From Amycolatopsis sp. NBRC 101858 (GTDB taxonomy: Bacteria; Actinomycetota; Actinomycetes; Mycobacteriales; Pseudonocardiaceae), in NCBI RefSeq assembly GCF_030269325.1, contig NZ_BSTD01000003.1:248001-312000 (forward strand): a stretch of 64,000 bases of DNA, in the 5' to 3' direction. The notes under the pieces are model-generated. The model saw only the letters and a list, made by a program, of their open reading frames with translations, was not told the DNA's origin and ran no database searches. Both the position numbers and the translations under genes were made by a program. Shown here piece after piece: positions 27,472 through 36,312 of the stretch; the first letter of the stretch is position 1; every line of letters begins with the position of its first letter.

Positions 27472-28424
27472 GCCGCAGCCACCTTCCGCACGCGCGGGTC
27501 GAGCCAGTTGTAGCTGAGGTCCACGAGCATGTTGATCACCACGTAGACGACCACGATGAACACCACGATCCCCTGCACGGTCACCACGTCCCTGGCGGTG
27601 ATCGAGGTGACGATGAACTGGCCGAGCCCGGGCAACGAGAACAGCGTCTCCACCACGACCGTCCCGCCGATCAACCGGCCGAGGTTGATCCCGGCGAGGG
27701 TGATCAGGGAGAACGACGACGGGCGCAGCGCGTGCCGGAACATCACGTACATCCGGCTCATGCCCTTGGCTCTGGCCGCACCCACGAAGTCTTCGCCGAG
27801 CGTGGAGATCAGGTCCGACCGCAGGATCCGGTGGAATGCCGCAATCTCGATCAGCGCGATGGCGAGCGAGGGCATGATCGCGCTGGAAAGGTTCGCGCCC
27901 AGCCCGTCCGCCTCGATCCGCGACCAGCCGCTGACCGGGAACCAGTGCAGCTGCAGAGCAAGGAAGTAGACGAGCAACGGGCCGGCGATGAAGGCCGGCA
28001 CGGAAAGAAGCACCGACGACAGGGCCGTGACAGCCCGATCGACCACGGTGTCCTGCCAGGTTGCGGAAACGACGGCCAGAACCACCGCCACCACGACCGA
28101 GATCAGCAGGGAGAGCACGGCCAGCTCGAGGGTGACCGGGAGCCGGGCCAGCACCGCGTCCGTCACCGGCTGGTTGGTGACCGGCGAGGTGCCGAGGTCG
28201 CCGGTGAGGGCGTGACCGAGCCACGACAGGTACTGCTCCCACAACGGCCGGTCCACGCCGAGTTTGTGGTTGAGGGCGGCGACCGCCTCGGGCGTCGCGT
28301 TCTCGCCGAGGATGACGGCCGCGGTCGAGCCCGGAGCCAGGCTCAGCAGGGCGACGGAGCCCAGAGTGACCAGAAGGACGACGACGACGTTGCGACCGAC
28401 GCGTCTCACCGCGGTGAGCACCAT
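27468..28424 (-). CDS. ABC transporter permease (DppB-like)
   Basis: The product has 318 residues with a first membrane helix at the N-terminus and several later ones. EDFVGAARAKGMSRMYVMFRHALRPS is the EAA coupling loop, and GGTVVVETLFSLPGLGQF is typical of DppB. ATG at 28424 is preferred over a GTG three codons upstream because AAGGAAG lies 8 nt before it. It is the first gene of the importer operon and is divergent from an IclR gene. Confidence 0.92.
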   Translation of the reverse strand: MVLTAVRRVGRNVVVVLLVTLGSVALLSLAPGSTAAVILGENATPEAVAALNHKLGVDRPLWEQYLSWLGHALTGDLGTSPVTNQPVTDAVLARLPVTLELAVLSLLISVVVAVVLAVVSATWQDTVVDRAVTALSSVLLSVPAFIAGPLLVYFLALQLHWFPVSGWSRIEADGLGANLSSAIMPSLAIALIEIAAFHRILRSDLISTLGEDFVGAARAKGMSRMYVMFRHALRPSSFSLITLAGINLGRLIGGTVVVETLFSLPGLGQFIVTSITARDVVTVQGIVVFIVVVYVVINMLVDLSYNWLDPRVRKVAAA

Positions 28425-28758
28425 GCGACTCACTTCCTTGGGAGGGCAGGTGATTCGGAGCCCGGTCGGCCCGGGTTCGTCCGGGTGACCCGTGCTCGTC
28501 TGGAACTCGCCCGCAAGCCCCGGGCGCTGGGTGCCGACAAAGCTAAGTCAACCGATCGGTACAGACAAGGGTCTCGTTCTACTGGGCGGAAAGTGGTCGC
28601 CCTCGCCCGACCGGCGCCGACTCGGCGATACGTGCTCGACCAGGTGCACTCTCGTTGTATCGATCGGTCTACAAAATTAACGCGCAGCGCGGTAGCCTGA
28701 CCTCAGCAGGGACACACAGCGGTGTCCGGTGCCGGACGAGCGCACGAGGAGGTCGCAC
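28425..28758. promoter_or_regulatory. Divergent promoter region, ABC importer operon and IclR gene
   Basis: The 334-nt gap holds no gene. Two related elements share CGATCGGT: the palindrome ACCGATCGGT at 28551-28560, followed by ACAGAC, and TGTATCGATCGGTCTACA at 28656-28673. They are about 105 nt apart, one nearer each promoter, and are candidate operators for the IclR-family protein. The ribosome binding site GAGGAGG precedes the IclR GTG at 28759. Confidence 0.5.
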
Positions 28759-29574
28759 GTGACGGAGTCTCCAGCGGGCATGGTCGACAGGGTCGTCCTG
28801 ATTCTCGGTGTCTTCGAGCGCTCCGGAGGAAAGCTGACGCTCGGCCAGGTCAGCTCCCGCAGCGGTCTCCCCCGGTCGTCCGCACACCGGATCCTGCAGC
28901 AGCTGGTCGACGCACGACTGCTGTACCGGATGGACAACACCTACACCCTGGGCCTCCGGATGTTCGAGATCGGCAGCCTGGTCGTCGGGCGCAGCCGGCT
29001 GCTCGAGGTCGCCCGGCGGCAGCTTCAGGAGCTGGCGGTGCGCACCGGCCTCGTCGCCCACCTGGCCCTCCTCGAAGGTCAAGACGCGCTGTACCTGGAA
29101 AAAGTCGGTGGCGCGTTCACGAGCGTGCCGCCCACCCGGGTCGGCGGGCGGCTGCCCGCGCACTGCACGGGCGTCGGCAAGGCGCTGCTGGCCTTCTCGC
29201 CGCAGACCGTTGTGGACGATTACCTCAGTCAGAACCTGCGGCAGCGGACGGTGGCCAGCATCTCCTCCCCCGCCGCGCTCGAGACCGCGCTCCAGCGGGT
29301 CCGCGAGTCCGGCTACGCGGTCGATCGGGAGGAGTCGGCTCGCGGCGTCGCCTGCGTGGCCGCCCCGATCCTCGAAGGGGGGAGCGTGATCGCCGCGGTG
29401 TCTCTCTGTGGCCCCCGTGCCCGGGTGGTGGTCGACGACCTCCGGTACCGGGTGATGTGGACCGCCGCCGAAATCTCGCGCCAGGCCGCGCCGGGTGGCC
29501 ACCGGACGGGTTGTTCCGGTCAGCGGAAGATGGTCGAGCGCCTGCGCCCGGAACCCGAGACCATCACAGCGTGA
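28759..29574 (+). CDS. IclR-family transcriptional regulator
   Basis: The product has 271 residues. The N-terminal winged helix includes LTLGQVSSRSGLPRSSAHRILQQL. The effector domain contains AHCTGVGKALLAF and REESARGVACVAAPI, both typical of IclR. GTG at 28759 is set by GAGGAGG 6 nt upstream; the earlier GTG at 28729 lacks one. It sits between the importer operon and an extradiol dioxygenase gene, so it may control both. Confidence 0.92.
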   Translation: MTESPAGMVDRVVLILGVFERSGGKLTLGQVSSRSGLPRSSAHRILQQLVDARLLYRMDNTYTLGLRMFEIGSLVVGRSRLLEVARRQLQELAVRTGLVAHLALLEGQDALYLEKVGGAFTSVPPTRVGGRLPAHCTGVGKALLAFSPQTVVDDYLSQNLRQRTVASISSPAALETALQRVRESGYAVDREESARGVACVAAPILEGGSVIAAVSLCGPRARVVVDDLRYRVMWTAAEISRQAAPGGHRTGCSGQRKMVERLRPEPETITA

Positions 29575-29593
29575 CCGCAAACCCGTTCGTCCT

Positions 29594-29625
29594 CAGTGGA
29601 GGGTCCTCGCCGGTTCCCTCCACTG
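29594..29625. promoter_or_regulatory. Perfect 10-bp inverted repeat upstream of extradiol dioxygenase gene
   Basis: CAGTGGAGGG and CCCTCCACTG are exact reverse complements separated by 12 nt, in the 113-nt gap between IclR and the dioxygenase gene. It may be an operator for the IclR protein or a hairpin terminating the IclR transcript. Confidence 0.5.
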
Positions 29626-29687
29626 TGGATCCCTGAACGGCGGTCCGGTACCGGTTCCCGACCCACGACGCCTCCAAGGAGCCTCCG

Positions 29688-30668
29688 TTGAGCCAGCCCG
29701 AGTACGACCAGGGACCCCGGATAGCCCATGCCGGCAGTGTGCACCTGGGCACTCCGGATCTGCAGAAGTCACTGTGGTTCTTCCGCGACCTGCTGGGTAT
29801 GGAGGTCGTCGAGGAGCTCGACGGTACCGCGTACCTTCGCGGCTACCAAGAACTCACGCACCACTCGCTGATCCTCTCCCAGCAGCCCGAAGCGACGGTG
29901 CTCGGTTACAGCTTCCGGGTCCAGCGCCCGCAGGACGTCGAGCTCTTCGCGCAGCGGTTCGGCGAACAGGGCATCAAAACGCTGGAGATCGGCAAGGGCC
30001 AGGTCGCCGGGCGCGGCGAGGCGGTCCGGTTCCTGGTGCCCGGTAGCGAGCACCCGTTCGAGCTGTACTACGACATCACCAAACCACTTGCGCCGGAGGA
30101 GATCCGGTCGAAGATCCTGAGCAACAGCTCGCGTCGGCGCGGCCTCGGTGTACGCCGGCTCGACCACATCAACCTGCAGACCGGCGAAAGCACCGTCGAG
30201 CAGGCCGAGCTCTGGCTGCGCGAGGCGCTCGGGTTCAAGCGGCGCGAAGTGCTGAAGACCCCGGACCTGCTGATCGCCTCCTGGCTGTCGGTCACCCCGC
30301 AGGTGCACGACGTCGCGATGGGCCGGGGTGCCGAGGACCGGCCTGGGCAGTTCCACCACGTCGCTCTGAACGTCGAGAACTTCCACGACTTGCTCACCGC
30401 CGCCGACCAGATGCGCGACCTCGACATCGAATGGGGCGCCGGACCGGGCAAGCACGGCATCGGCCAGGCCATGTACCTCTACGTGCACGACCCCGGTTCC
30501 GGACACCGGATCGAGCTCTACTCCGGCGGCCACCTGATCTTCGATCCCGACTGGCAGCCCCTCGAGTGGTCACCTCGCCAGGAGTGGGGCGGAACCTGGT
30601 ACGGGCACACCCTCGACACCGGTCCCGGCGGCTCCTTCCTCACGACCACGCCCTCGGCCGGCCTCTGA
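29688..30668 (+). CDS. Extradiol (catechol 2,3-dioxygenase-type) ring-cleavage dioxygenase
   Basis: The product has 326 residues and two VOC modules as in type I extradiol enzymes. The C-terminal module supplies the expected Fe(II) ligands: H160 in RLDHINL, H223 or H224 in QFHHVALNV, and E276 in HRIELYSGG. It would open a catechol-like ring next to the diol using O2. TTG at 29688 follows AAGGAG by 7 nt and is the best start. The partner hydrolase may be the gene at 34965-35837. Confidence 0.87.
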   Translation: MSQPEYDQGPRIAHAGSVHLGTPDLQKSLWFFRDLLGMEVVEELDGTAYLRGYQELTHHSLILSQQPEATVLGYSFRVQRPQDVELFAQRFGEQGIKTLEIGKGQVAGRGEAVRFLVPGSEHPFELYYDITKPLAPEEIRSKILSNSSRRRGLGVRRLDHINLQTGESTVEQAELWLREALGFKRREVLKTPDLLIASWLSVTPQVHDVAMGRGAEDRPGQFHHVALNVENFHDLLTAADQMRDLDIEWGAGPGKHGIGQAMYLYVHDPGSGHRIELYSGGHLIFDPDWQPLEWSPRQEWGGTWYGHTLDTGPGGSFLTTTPSAGL

Positions 30669-30744
30669 TCGGAAAGGCACCGTCCGCACGGGCACCGCGT
30701 AAATACAGTACGCTCTTTCGAACCGGCCAAGCAGGAGGTTCGAG

Positions 30745-30789
30745 TTGGGCGACATGTCCTCTCCCGACCACGTCGTGGACCCGGAGTGA
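30745..30789 (+). CDS. Putative 14-residue leader ORF overlapping the GntR-FCD start
   Basis: A TTG at 30745 is preceded by AGGAGG with good spacing and encodes 14 residues (LGDMSSPDHVVDPE) before a TGA at 30787-30789. That TGA overlaps the GTG start of the next gene in the sequence GTGA. The main gene has no separate ribosome binding site. This may be translational coupling through a leader peptide, or a one-base difference may hide a longer N-terminus. Confidence 0.4.
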   Translation: MGDMSSPDHVVDPE

Positions 30790-32222
30790 CCGCGGGCCCG
30801 GTCGCGGCAGCGAAGGCGGACAGTCCCGAGGAGAAGCGGGCGGCGCGGATCGCCCGGTCGCTGGAGGACGAGATCATCGATCGCGGCTGGCCGGTCGGTG
30901 AGGTCCTCGGCTCGGAAACCGAGCTCCGCGAACGGTTCGGGGTGTCCCGCGCCGTGCTGCGCGAGGCGGTCCGGCTGGTGGAGCACCACCAGGTGGGCCG
31001 GATGCGGCGCGGACCCAACGGCGGGCTCGTGGTCGTCGCACCCGACGCCGGGCCCGCCACCCGCGCCCTGGTCATCTACCTGGAGTACCTCGGCACCAGC
31101 GTGGAGGACCTGCTGGCCGCGCGGCTGCTGCTGGAACCGCTCGCGGCCCGGCTGGCCGCCGAGGCGGTCACGGAGGAGGGCATCGACGCGCTCCGGGCCG
31201 GTCTCACGGACGAAGAGGCCGGCCTGGGCGCCGGCCCGGTCCGGGACGACGCCCTGCACACCCTGCTCGGCAAGCTCTCGGGCAATCCCGTGCTGGGGCT
31301 GTTCACCGACGTGCTCATCAGGCTGACCTACCGCTATGCACGCACCTCGCGGCGGACCTCCCCGGACTCCGTGCTCGCCGCCACCACGGACGCGCACAGC
31401 TGGCACCGCGGGATCATCGAAGCGGTCATCGCGGGAGACGCGTCGGCCGCCGAGACCCGGCTCATCGAGCACCTCGGTTCTGTCGAGGAGTGGCTGCTGA
31501 CCCACCGCGTCCGCACGCCGCCGGGCCGCCGCAGCGGCCGCCCACCGGCGCCGGCCGAGGCCCACGGGCAGAAGCTGGCCGAGGTGATCGCCGAACGGAT
31601 CCAGCTCGACATCGCCGACGACGGGTGGAAGGTCGGCTCGGTGTTCGGCTCGGAGACCGATCTCGTCGAGCGGTACGGGGTGTCGCGGGCCGCCCTGCGC
31701 GAGGCGGTCCGGCTGCTGGAGCACCACAGCGTGGCCCGCATGCGCCGCGGGCCCGGTGGCGGGCTGCTCGTGGAGGCCCCGGACCCGACCGCGAGCATCC
31801 GCACGATGGCGCTCTACCTGGACCACCAGAGCCTGACCGGGCAGGACCTGCGGCTCGTGCGCGAAGCGATCGAGCTGGGCTGCCTCGGCAACCTGGCCAA
31901 GGCACCCGACCTGGTGCCGGCGGCCGCCGGCCTGCTCGGCGCGGCGATAGACCGGGCCGCCGACGGAGGCGAATCCGGTGACGTCTTCCACGCGAAGCTG
32001 GCCGAGCTCGCCGGCAACCCGGTACTCGCCCTGTTCCTGCAGATCATCACCGAACTCTGGACCCGGCACAGCCGCGCGGAGCGGCCCGCGGACGCGGCGA
32101 CCGGCGACGAAGTCCGCAGGGTGCACCAGGCGATCCTCGACGCGGTCCTCGCCGGCGACGCCGCACTGGCCCAGCACCGGATGCGCCGGCACCTGCAGGC
32201 CCTGACCGCTTGGTGGCAGTAG
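30786..32222 (+). CDS. Tandem GntR-FCD (FadR-type) transcriptional regulator
   Basis: The product has 478 residues made of two similar halves. Half one has GSETELRERFGVSRAVLREAVRLVEHH (about residues 42-68) and half two GSETDLVERYGVSRAALREAVRLLEHH, each a GntR winged helix. Each is followed by an RMRRGP wing and a helical FCD effector domain with a GDA-containing end. A normal FadR-type protein has one such unit of about 230 residues and works as a dimer, so this one may be a fused pseudo-dimer. GTG at 30786 overlaps a short upstream ORF. Confidence 0.88.
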   Translation: MTAGPVAAAKADSPEEKRAARIARSLEDEIIDRGWPVGEVLGSETELRERFGVSRAVLREAVRLVEHHQVGRMRRGPNGGLVVVAPDAGPATRALVIYLEYLGTSVEDLLAARLLLEPLAARLAAEAVTEEGIDALRAGLTDEEAGLGAGPVRDDALHTLLGKLSGNPVLGLFTDVLIRLTYRYARTSRRTSPDSVLAATTDAHSWHRGIIEAVIAGDASAAETRLIEHLGSVEEWLLTHRVRTPPGRRSGRPPAPAEAHGQKLAEVIAERIQLDIADDGWKVGSVFGSETDLVERYGVSRAALREAVRLLEHHSVARMRRGPGGGLLVEAPDPTASIRTMALYLDHQSLTGQDLRLVREAIELGCLGNLAKAPDLVPAAAGLLGAAIDRAADGGESGDVFHAKLAELAGNPVLALFLQIITELWTRHSRAERPADAATGDEVRRVHQAILDAVLAGDAALAQHRMRRHLQALTAWWQ

Positions 32223-32478
32223 CTGCGCGAGTCGCGTAGCGGCCCGGCACGCGGGCATCGACCGCATGGCCGGTGACCGCCGCGCGGCCTCACCCGCGAG
32301 CCGCGGCAGCACCCACGACCCGCAGCCCGATGACCACCGCACGGTCTCACCCACGAATCACAGTACGAAACCGCCGCAGCCTCACCCACGACCCGTGGCC
32401 TCGGCGACCGCCGCGCGGACTCGGCGCGAGTCGCCTCCGCGCGGCGAATTCCGCACCCTCAATGCACGCTTCGCACCC
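32223..32478. repeat. Intergenic stretch with degenerate tandem repeats
   Basis: The 256-nt gap between two convergent genes holds three to four imperfect copies of a 30-35-nt unit starting ACCGCCGC and containing CTCACCCACGA. Copies start near 32273, 32330 and 32367, with a partial one near 32404. CGCACCCTCA also occurs twice (about 32451 and 32473). No gene is supported here. Confidence 0.5.
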
Positions 32479-33666
32479 TCAGCGCGGGTCGCGTGGCAAC
32501 CCGAGCCCGCGCTCGGCCACCTGGTTGCGCAGCACCTCGTTCGCTCCGCCCGCGATCGTGTAAGCGCGCGAGTACAGGAACGCGTCCTGCCACCAGCCAC
32601 CCGCGGGCACTGCCGGATCACCCTCGACGAGGATGCCGTCCGCACCCTGCATGGTGACCCCGTACTGGGCGAGATCGTGGTGGGTCTCGGAGAAGAAGAT
32701 CTTGCCCAGCAGGGCGTCCACCGGGGCGTCGGTCCCCGCGGCCATGCGTGACTTCGCCATGGAGACCAGCGCGGTGTTGACGTGCACCCGCGTGGCGAGG
32801 GCGCCGACGGCCTGCCGGGTCGCCGAGTCCTCCAGGGCCGGCCGGCCGCCGACGGTCCGGTCCCGGGCCAGCTGGAGCAGGTCCGTCAGCACCGCGACCA
32901 GCTCGATGCCGCGGGCGGCCACGCCCGACCGCTCGTGCGCGAGACTGCTCATCGCCACCCGCCAGCCGCCGTCGACAGCACCGAGCACGTTGGCCGCCGG
33001 GATGCGGACACCGTCGAGGAAGACCTCGTTGAAGTCCGTGGTGCCGGTGATCTCGCGCAACGGCCGCACGCTGATCCCCGGGGTGTCCATGGCAACCGCG
33101 AAGGCCGTGATCCCCCGGTGCTTGGACGCCGACGGGTCGGTCCGGGCGAGCAGGTAGCCCATGTCCGCGTGGTGGCCGTTGGTGGTCCACACCTTCTGCC
33201 CGTCGACGACCCAGTGGTCGCCGTCGAGCCGGGCGCGGGTGCTCAGCGCGGCCAGGTCGCTCCCCGCGCCCGGTTCGCTGAACAGCTGGCACCAGATGTC
33301 CCGCCCGGCGCGGATGCGCGGCAGGAACCGGTCGCGCTGCTCGTCCGTGCCGTGCTCGATGATCGCCGCGGCGGCCAGCGTGGCGGCACCGATGGGCAGC
33401 CACGTGCGGGCCCGGGTGATCTCTTCGACGACGATGAACGGCTCCAGCGGGTGCGCGTCCGGCCGCCCGCCGTACCGCTGCGGCCAGTCGATCCCGAGAT
33501 ACCCGGCTTCGTACAGCGCGGCGGTCCACGCCCGGATCGCCGGCAGCTGCTCCTCCTCCGGTGCGCGCACGCCGGCCTTGGTCTTGATCCCCGGGGCGTT
33601 CTCTTCGACGAAGGCCCGCACCAGCTTGCGGAACGCTTCGAGCTCCACCGGCACATCCAGCCGCAT
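32479..33666 (-). CDS. Acyl-CoA dehydrogenase
   Basis: The product has 395 residues. GIDWPQRYGGRPD, then QLFSEPGAGSDLAAL and DGQKVWTTNGHHADMG are the FAD and substrate-contact segments, and TIAGGANEVLRNQVAERGLGLPR is the standard C-terminal FAD-binding end. It oxidises an acyl-CoA alpha-beta bond. It is the last gene of a leftward cupin-hydrolase-dehydratase-dehydrogenase operon, 13 nt after the dehydratase stop. Confidence 0.93.
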   Translation of the reverse strand: MRLDVPVELEAFRKLVRAFVEENAPGIKTKAGVRAPEEEQLPAIRAWTAALYEAGYLGIDWPQRYGGRPDAHPLEPFIVVEEITRARTWLPIGAATLAAAAIIEHGTDEQRDRFLPRIRAGRDIWCQLFSEPGAGSDLAALSTRARLDGDHWVVDGQKVWTTNGHHADMGYLLARTDPSASKHRGITAFAVAMDTPGISVRPLREITGTTDFNEVFLDGVRIPAANVLGAVDGGWRVAMSSLAHERSGVAARGIELVAVLTDLLQLARDRTVGGRPALEDSATRQAVGALATRVHVNTALVSMAKSRMAAGTDAPVDALLGKIFFSETHHDLAQYGVTMQGADGILVEGDPAVPAGGWWQDAFLYSRAYTIAGGANEVLRNQVAERGLGLPRDPR

Positions 33667-33679
33667 GCTCTCTCCCCCG

Positions 33680-34930
33680 TCAGCCGACGCCGAAGCGCTC
33701 GAGCTCGTACTCGACCATGCCGTCGAGGTCCGCCGCGGGCGGCTCCGGCAGCACGACCTGGTGATCCCGCGTGGGCAGCAGCACCACGGCCGTACCGGGG
33801 GTGCTCACCTCGCCGCGCTGGTTCTCGCAGCGCACAGCCAGGTGCACCTCGTTGCGCCCGTCCACCTGGACCTTGTCCACGACCTCGCCCCGGACCCAGG
33901 TCAGGTCGCCGAGGTAGTTGAACTTGCGGTGCTCGCAGCGCAGCTTCCACAGCCACGCGTCGTCGCCCATCCAGTCGGTGACGAGGTGGGCCAGCCAGGT
34001 CTCGCGCATGCCGCCGTAGTCGTAGGAGTTCGGCAGGCCGAGTTCCTCGGCCCGCACCGGGTCCCAGTGCAGGCGCTGCACGGTGTCCGGGACGTTCAGC
34101 GGGTTGCGCGGGAACAGGCCGGGAGCCTTGCGCCGCACGTTCGCCAGCAGCCGGAAGGCCCCGGGCGGGGTGAGCTGCATGCCCCACCCCAGGTGCCAGA
34201 CGACCACGTCCGTGGTCGTCAGCGGTCCTTTGGCGCGCTGCTGCAGTTCGTCGCCGATCCGCACGTCCTCGAAGTAGCGCGGCTCGGAACCGCGTCGCGT
34301 CTCGGCGGCGTAGGCCGCGTCGACCTCGGCGAGCACGTCGTCCGAGTAGGGTTCCTGGACCAGCTTTTCCTTGGCCCGCTTCTTCGAGGCATCCCGCTCG
34401 GCGTTGATCCACGTGCCGCGGCGCAGCGCCTGCAGCTCACCCGAACCGTTGATGTAGAGGAAGTCGTGCATGACGTGCACCGTGCGCCCGCCGAACCGGG
34501 ACCTCTTGGGCTGCACGCCCACCTGCGTGCGCAGCTGCCGGCAGCGCTCGCCCAGGTGCAGCGGGCGCCACCACTCGAACTCCATCACCGCCTGGTACGA
34601 GCCCAGCCCGGCGAACGGGTCCCCCTTCAGCAGGGCCTTCGTTTCCGCGTCCGGCTCCGGCGCGGCGTCCTCCCCCATGGTGTAGAGGAAGGTGGGCGGG
34701 GCGATGAGGCCACCCCACCGGGTGCCCGCGGCGTAGCCCGGGTCGCAGTACAGCGGGTTGTCGTCCCCGTACCCGAACGCGAAGTGCCGGGTGCCGTCCT
34801 GGGTCACCTCGTAGTTGTGCGGCGGATTGGGCAGCCGCAAGGGAATGCCGAGGCGGCGGCGCGAACGCTCGATCGCGGCGTCGGTGAGCACACCGAAGGC
34901 TTCCGCCGCCTTGTCTTCGGTACTCGTCAC
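33680..34930 (-). CDS. MaoC-like/FAS1-like acyl dehydratase, double hot-dog protein
   Basis: The product has 416 residues: an N-terminal FAS1-like dehydratase half (FAFGYGDDNPLYCDPGYAAGTRWGGLIAPPTF) and a C-terminal MaoC-like half. It would hydrate an enoyl-CoA to the 3-hydroxyacyl-CoA, following the acyl-CoA dehydrogenase encoded next to it. The operon order (34 nt after the hydrolase, 13 nt before the dehydrogenase) supports this. The substrate is unknown. Confidence 0.82.
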   Translation of the reverse strand: MTSTEDKAAEAFGVLTDAAIERSRRRLGIPLRLPNPPHNYEVTQDGTRHFAFGYGDDNPLYCDPGYAAGTRWGGLIAPPTFLYTMGEDAAPEPDAETKALLKGDPFAGLGSYQAVMEFEWWRPLHLGERCRQLRTQVGVQPKRSRFGGRTVHVMHDFLYINGSGELQALRRGTWINAERDASKKRAKEKLVQEPYSDDVLAEVDAAYAAETRRGSEPRYFEDVRIGDELQQRAKGPLTTTDVVVWHLGWGMQLTPPGAFRLLANVRRKAPGLFPRNPLNVPDTVQRLHWDPVRAEELGLPNSYDYGGMRETWLAHLVTDWMGDDAWLWKLRCEHRKFNYLGDLTWVRGEVVDKVQVDGRNEVHLAVRCENQRGEVSTPGTAVVLLPTRDHQVVLPEPPAADLDGMVEYELERFGVG

Positions 34931-34964
34931 CCGCGTTCTCCCGCCCCTCGGTCTTGGTGCCGCG

Positions 34965-35837
34965 TCACAGGATTTCGGGTGCTTTCACGTCCCGGAGCAG
35001 GTAGGCGAGCACCGTGCTCTCGAACTCGTCCTTGCGCTCGATCATGGCCCAGTGCCCGCAGTCGTGGAACACGTGCAGTTCGACCCGGGGAATGAGCCGC
35101 ATCGGCACCAGCGCGCTGTCCAGCGGCGTGACCCGGTCGTCCCGGCCGAAGGTGATCAAGGTCGGCGCCTGGATCTTCGTGAGCAGGCCCACGGCGTCCG
35201 CGGCACCGGCGCTGCGGTTGCGCATCGCGGCGAGCGAACCGAAGTTGAACAGCTTCTTGACGTCGGCCAGCGCACCCGGGTCCGAAGCCGCCTGCCAGCG
35301 CATCTCGACGAACTCCTCCGTCAGGATCGCGGTGTCGTAGACCATGGACCTCATCCAGGCCATCAGCTTCTCGCGAGTCGGGTCCTCGACGAACTGCACG
35401 AGCAGCGTCATGCCTTCCGACGGCGACGGGCTGAAGATCGGCAGGCCGATACCGCCGATGGTGACCAGGCGGCTGACGCGCTCGGGCTGGGTGCCCGCCA
35501 TCCGGGCGGCGATGTTGCCGCCCATCGAATTTCCCAGCACCGGCACCGATTCGAGCCCCAGCGCGTCGAGGAAGTCGACGACCGCGGGCAGCGCGGCCGG
35601 CATCGGGTTGGCGTCGGGCGAATAGCTCTTCCCGAAGCCGGGGAAGTCCAGCGCCAGCACGCGGAAGTGCTCGGCGAAGACCGGCAGGTTGCCGCTGTAG
35701 TTCGCCCAGGCGGAGACGCCGGGGCCGGAACCGTGCAGCAGCAGGAGGGGCGGGCCCTCCCCGGCCTCGTGGTAGTGCAGAGTCCCGCGCGGGGTCTCGA
35801 CGGTTTTCGCGGTGCCGTCGTGCGTGAGTTCGGTCAT
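34965..35837 (-). CDS. Alpha/beta hydrolase, meta-cleavage product hydrolase-like
   Basis: The product has 290 residues. HGSGPG forms the oxyanion region, the nucleophile elbow is GNSMGG with Ser104, Asp is near FGRDDRVTP, and His262 lies in CGHWAMIE, giving a full catalytic triad. HGSGPG and GNSMGG are typical of BphD/HsaD enzymes that split the C-C bond of ring-cleavage products. It follows the cupin gene by one nucleotide. The extradiol dioxygenase at 29688 is its likely supplier. Confidence 0.86.
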   Translation of the reverse strand: MTELTHDGTAKTVETPRGTLHYHEAGEGPPLLLLHGSGPGVSAWANYSGNLPVFAEHFRVLALDFPGFGKSYSPDANPMPAALPAVVDFLDALGLESVPVLGNSMGGNIAARMAGTQPERVSRLVTIGGIGLPIFSPSPSEGMTLLVQFVEDPTREKLMAWMRSMVYDTAILTEEFVEMRWQAASDPGALADVKKLFNFGSLAAMRNRSAGAADAVGLLTKIQAPTLITFGRDDRVTPLDSALVPMRLIPRVELHVFHDCGHWAMIERKDEFESTVLAYLLRDVKAPEIL

Positions 35838-35838
35838 G

Positions 35839-36312
35839 TCAGCGTCGCACCCATCCGAAGTCGTGCCAGTGGGTTTCCATTTGGGTGAACGGGACCGGCC
35901 ACGTTTCGATGTAGGTGACCCCCTTCGAGCCCGCGGTCATCGTGTACGGCGTGCCCGCCCGGCTGACGAACACGTCCCCCGGGCCGACGTGCACGGTCTC
36001 GGGTTCGTCGTTGTCGTAGTGCTCGATGAAGTACTCGCCGTCGAGGACGAACAGCATCTCGTCGATGTTGTGGTGGTGCCGGGGCACCGTGAAGTCCGGG
36101 ACGACCCGCAGCGGGTTGCGGTTGAAGCGCCCGACCTCGATCGGTTTCGTGGTCACGAGCATCGATTCGCCGAACGTGCGCGCGAAGTCGACGGGCGCGT
36201 CCGCGAGCATGCCGCCGTCGTTCCAGAAGTACCGGGGATGGTCTTGCTGACCTTCGAGCGGCATCGGAACCCAGTCCGAGTCCGCGACGAGATCGCCGAA
36301 GATGATGGTCAC
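35839..36312 (-). CDS. Cupin-domain protein, copy A
   Basis: The product has 157 residues. The cupin motifs are PRHHHNIDEMLFVLDGEYFIEH and GDVFVSRAGTPYTM, with three clustered His and a Glu/Asp as likely metal ligands. It is paralogous to the divergent cupin at 36441: both have LADAPVDFA followed by TFG and VTYxE before a Trp-rich end. Possible roles are dioxygenase or isomerase. It leads the four-gene leftward operon. Confidence 0.82.
   Translation of the reverse strand: MTIIFGDLVADSDWVPMPLEGQQDHPRYFWNDGGMLADAPVDFARTFGESMLVTTKPIEVGRFNRNPLRVVPDFTVPRHHHNIDEMLFVLDGEYFIEHYDNDEPETVHVGPGDVFVSRAGTPYTMTAGSKGVTYIETWPVPFTQMETHWHDFGWVRR

Noticed and set aside
32479..36312. Operon as a standard HsaABCD steroid ring-degradation cluster
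   Set aside because: The hydrolase is HsaD-like, but HsaA/B monooxygenase and HsaC are not in the operon, and the neighbouring genes (cupin, FAS1-like dehydratase) differ from that cluster.
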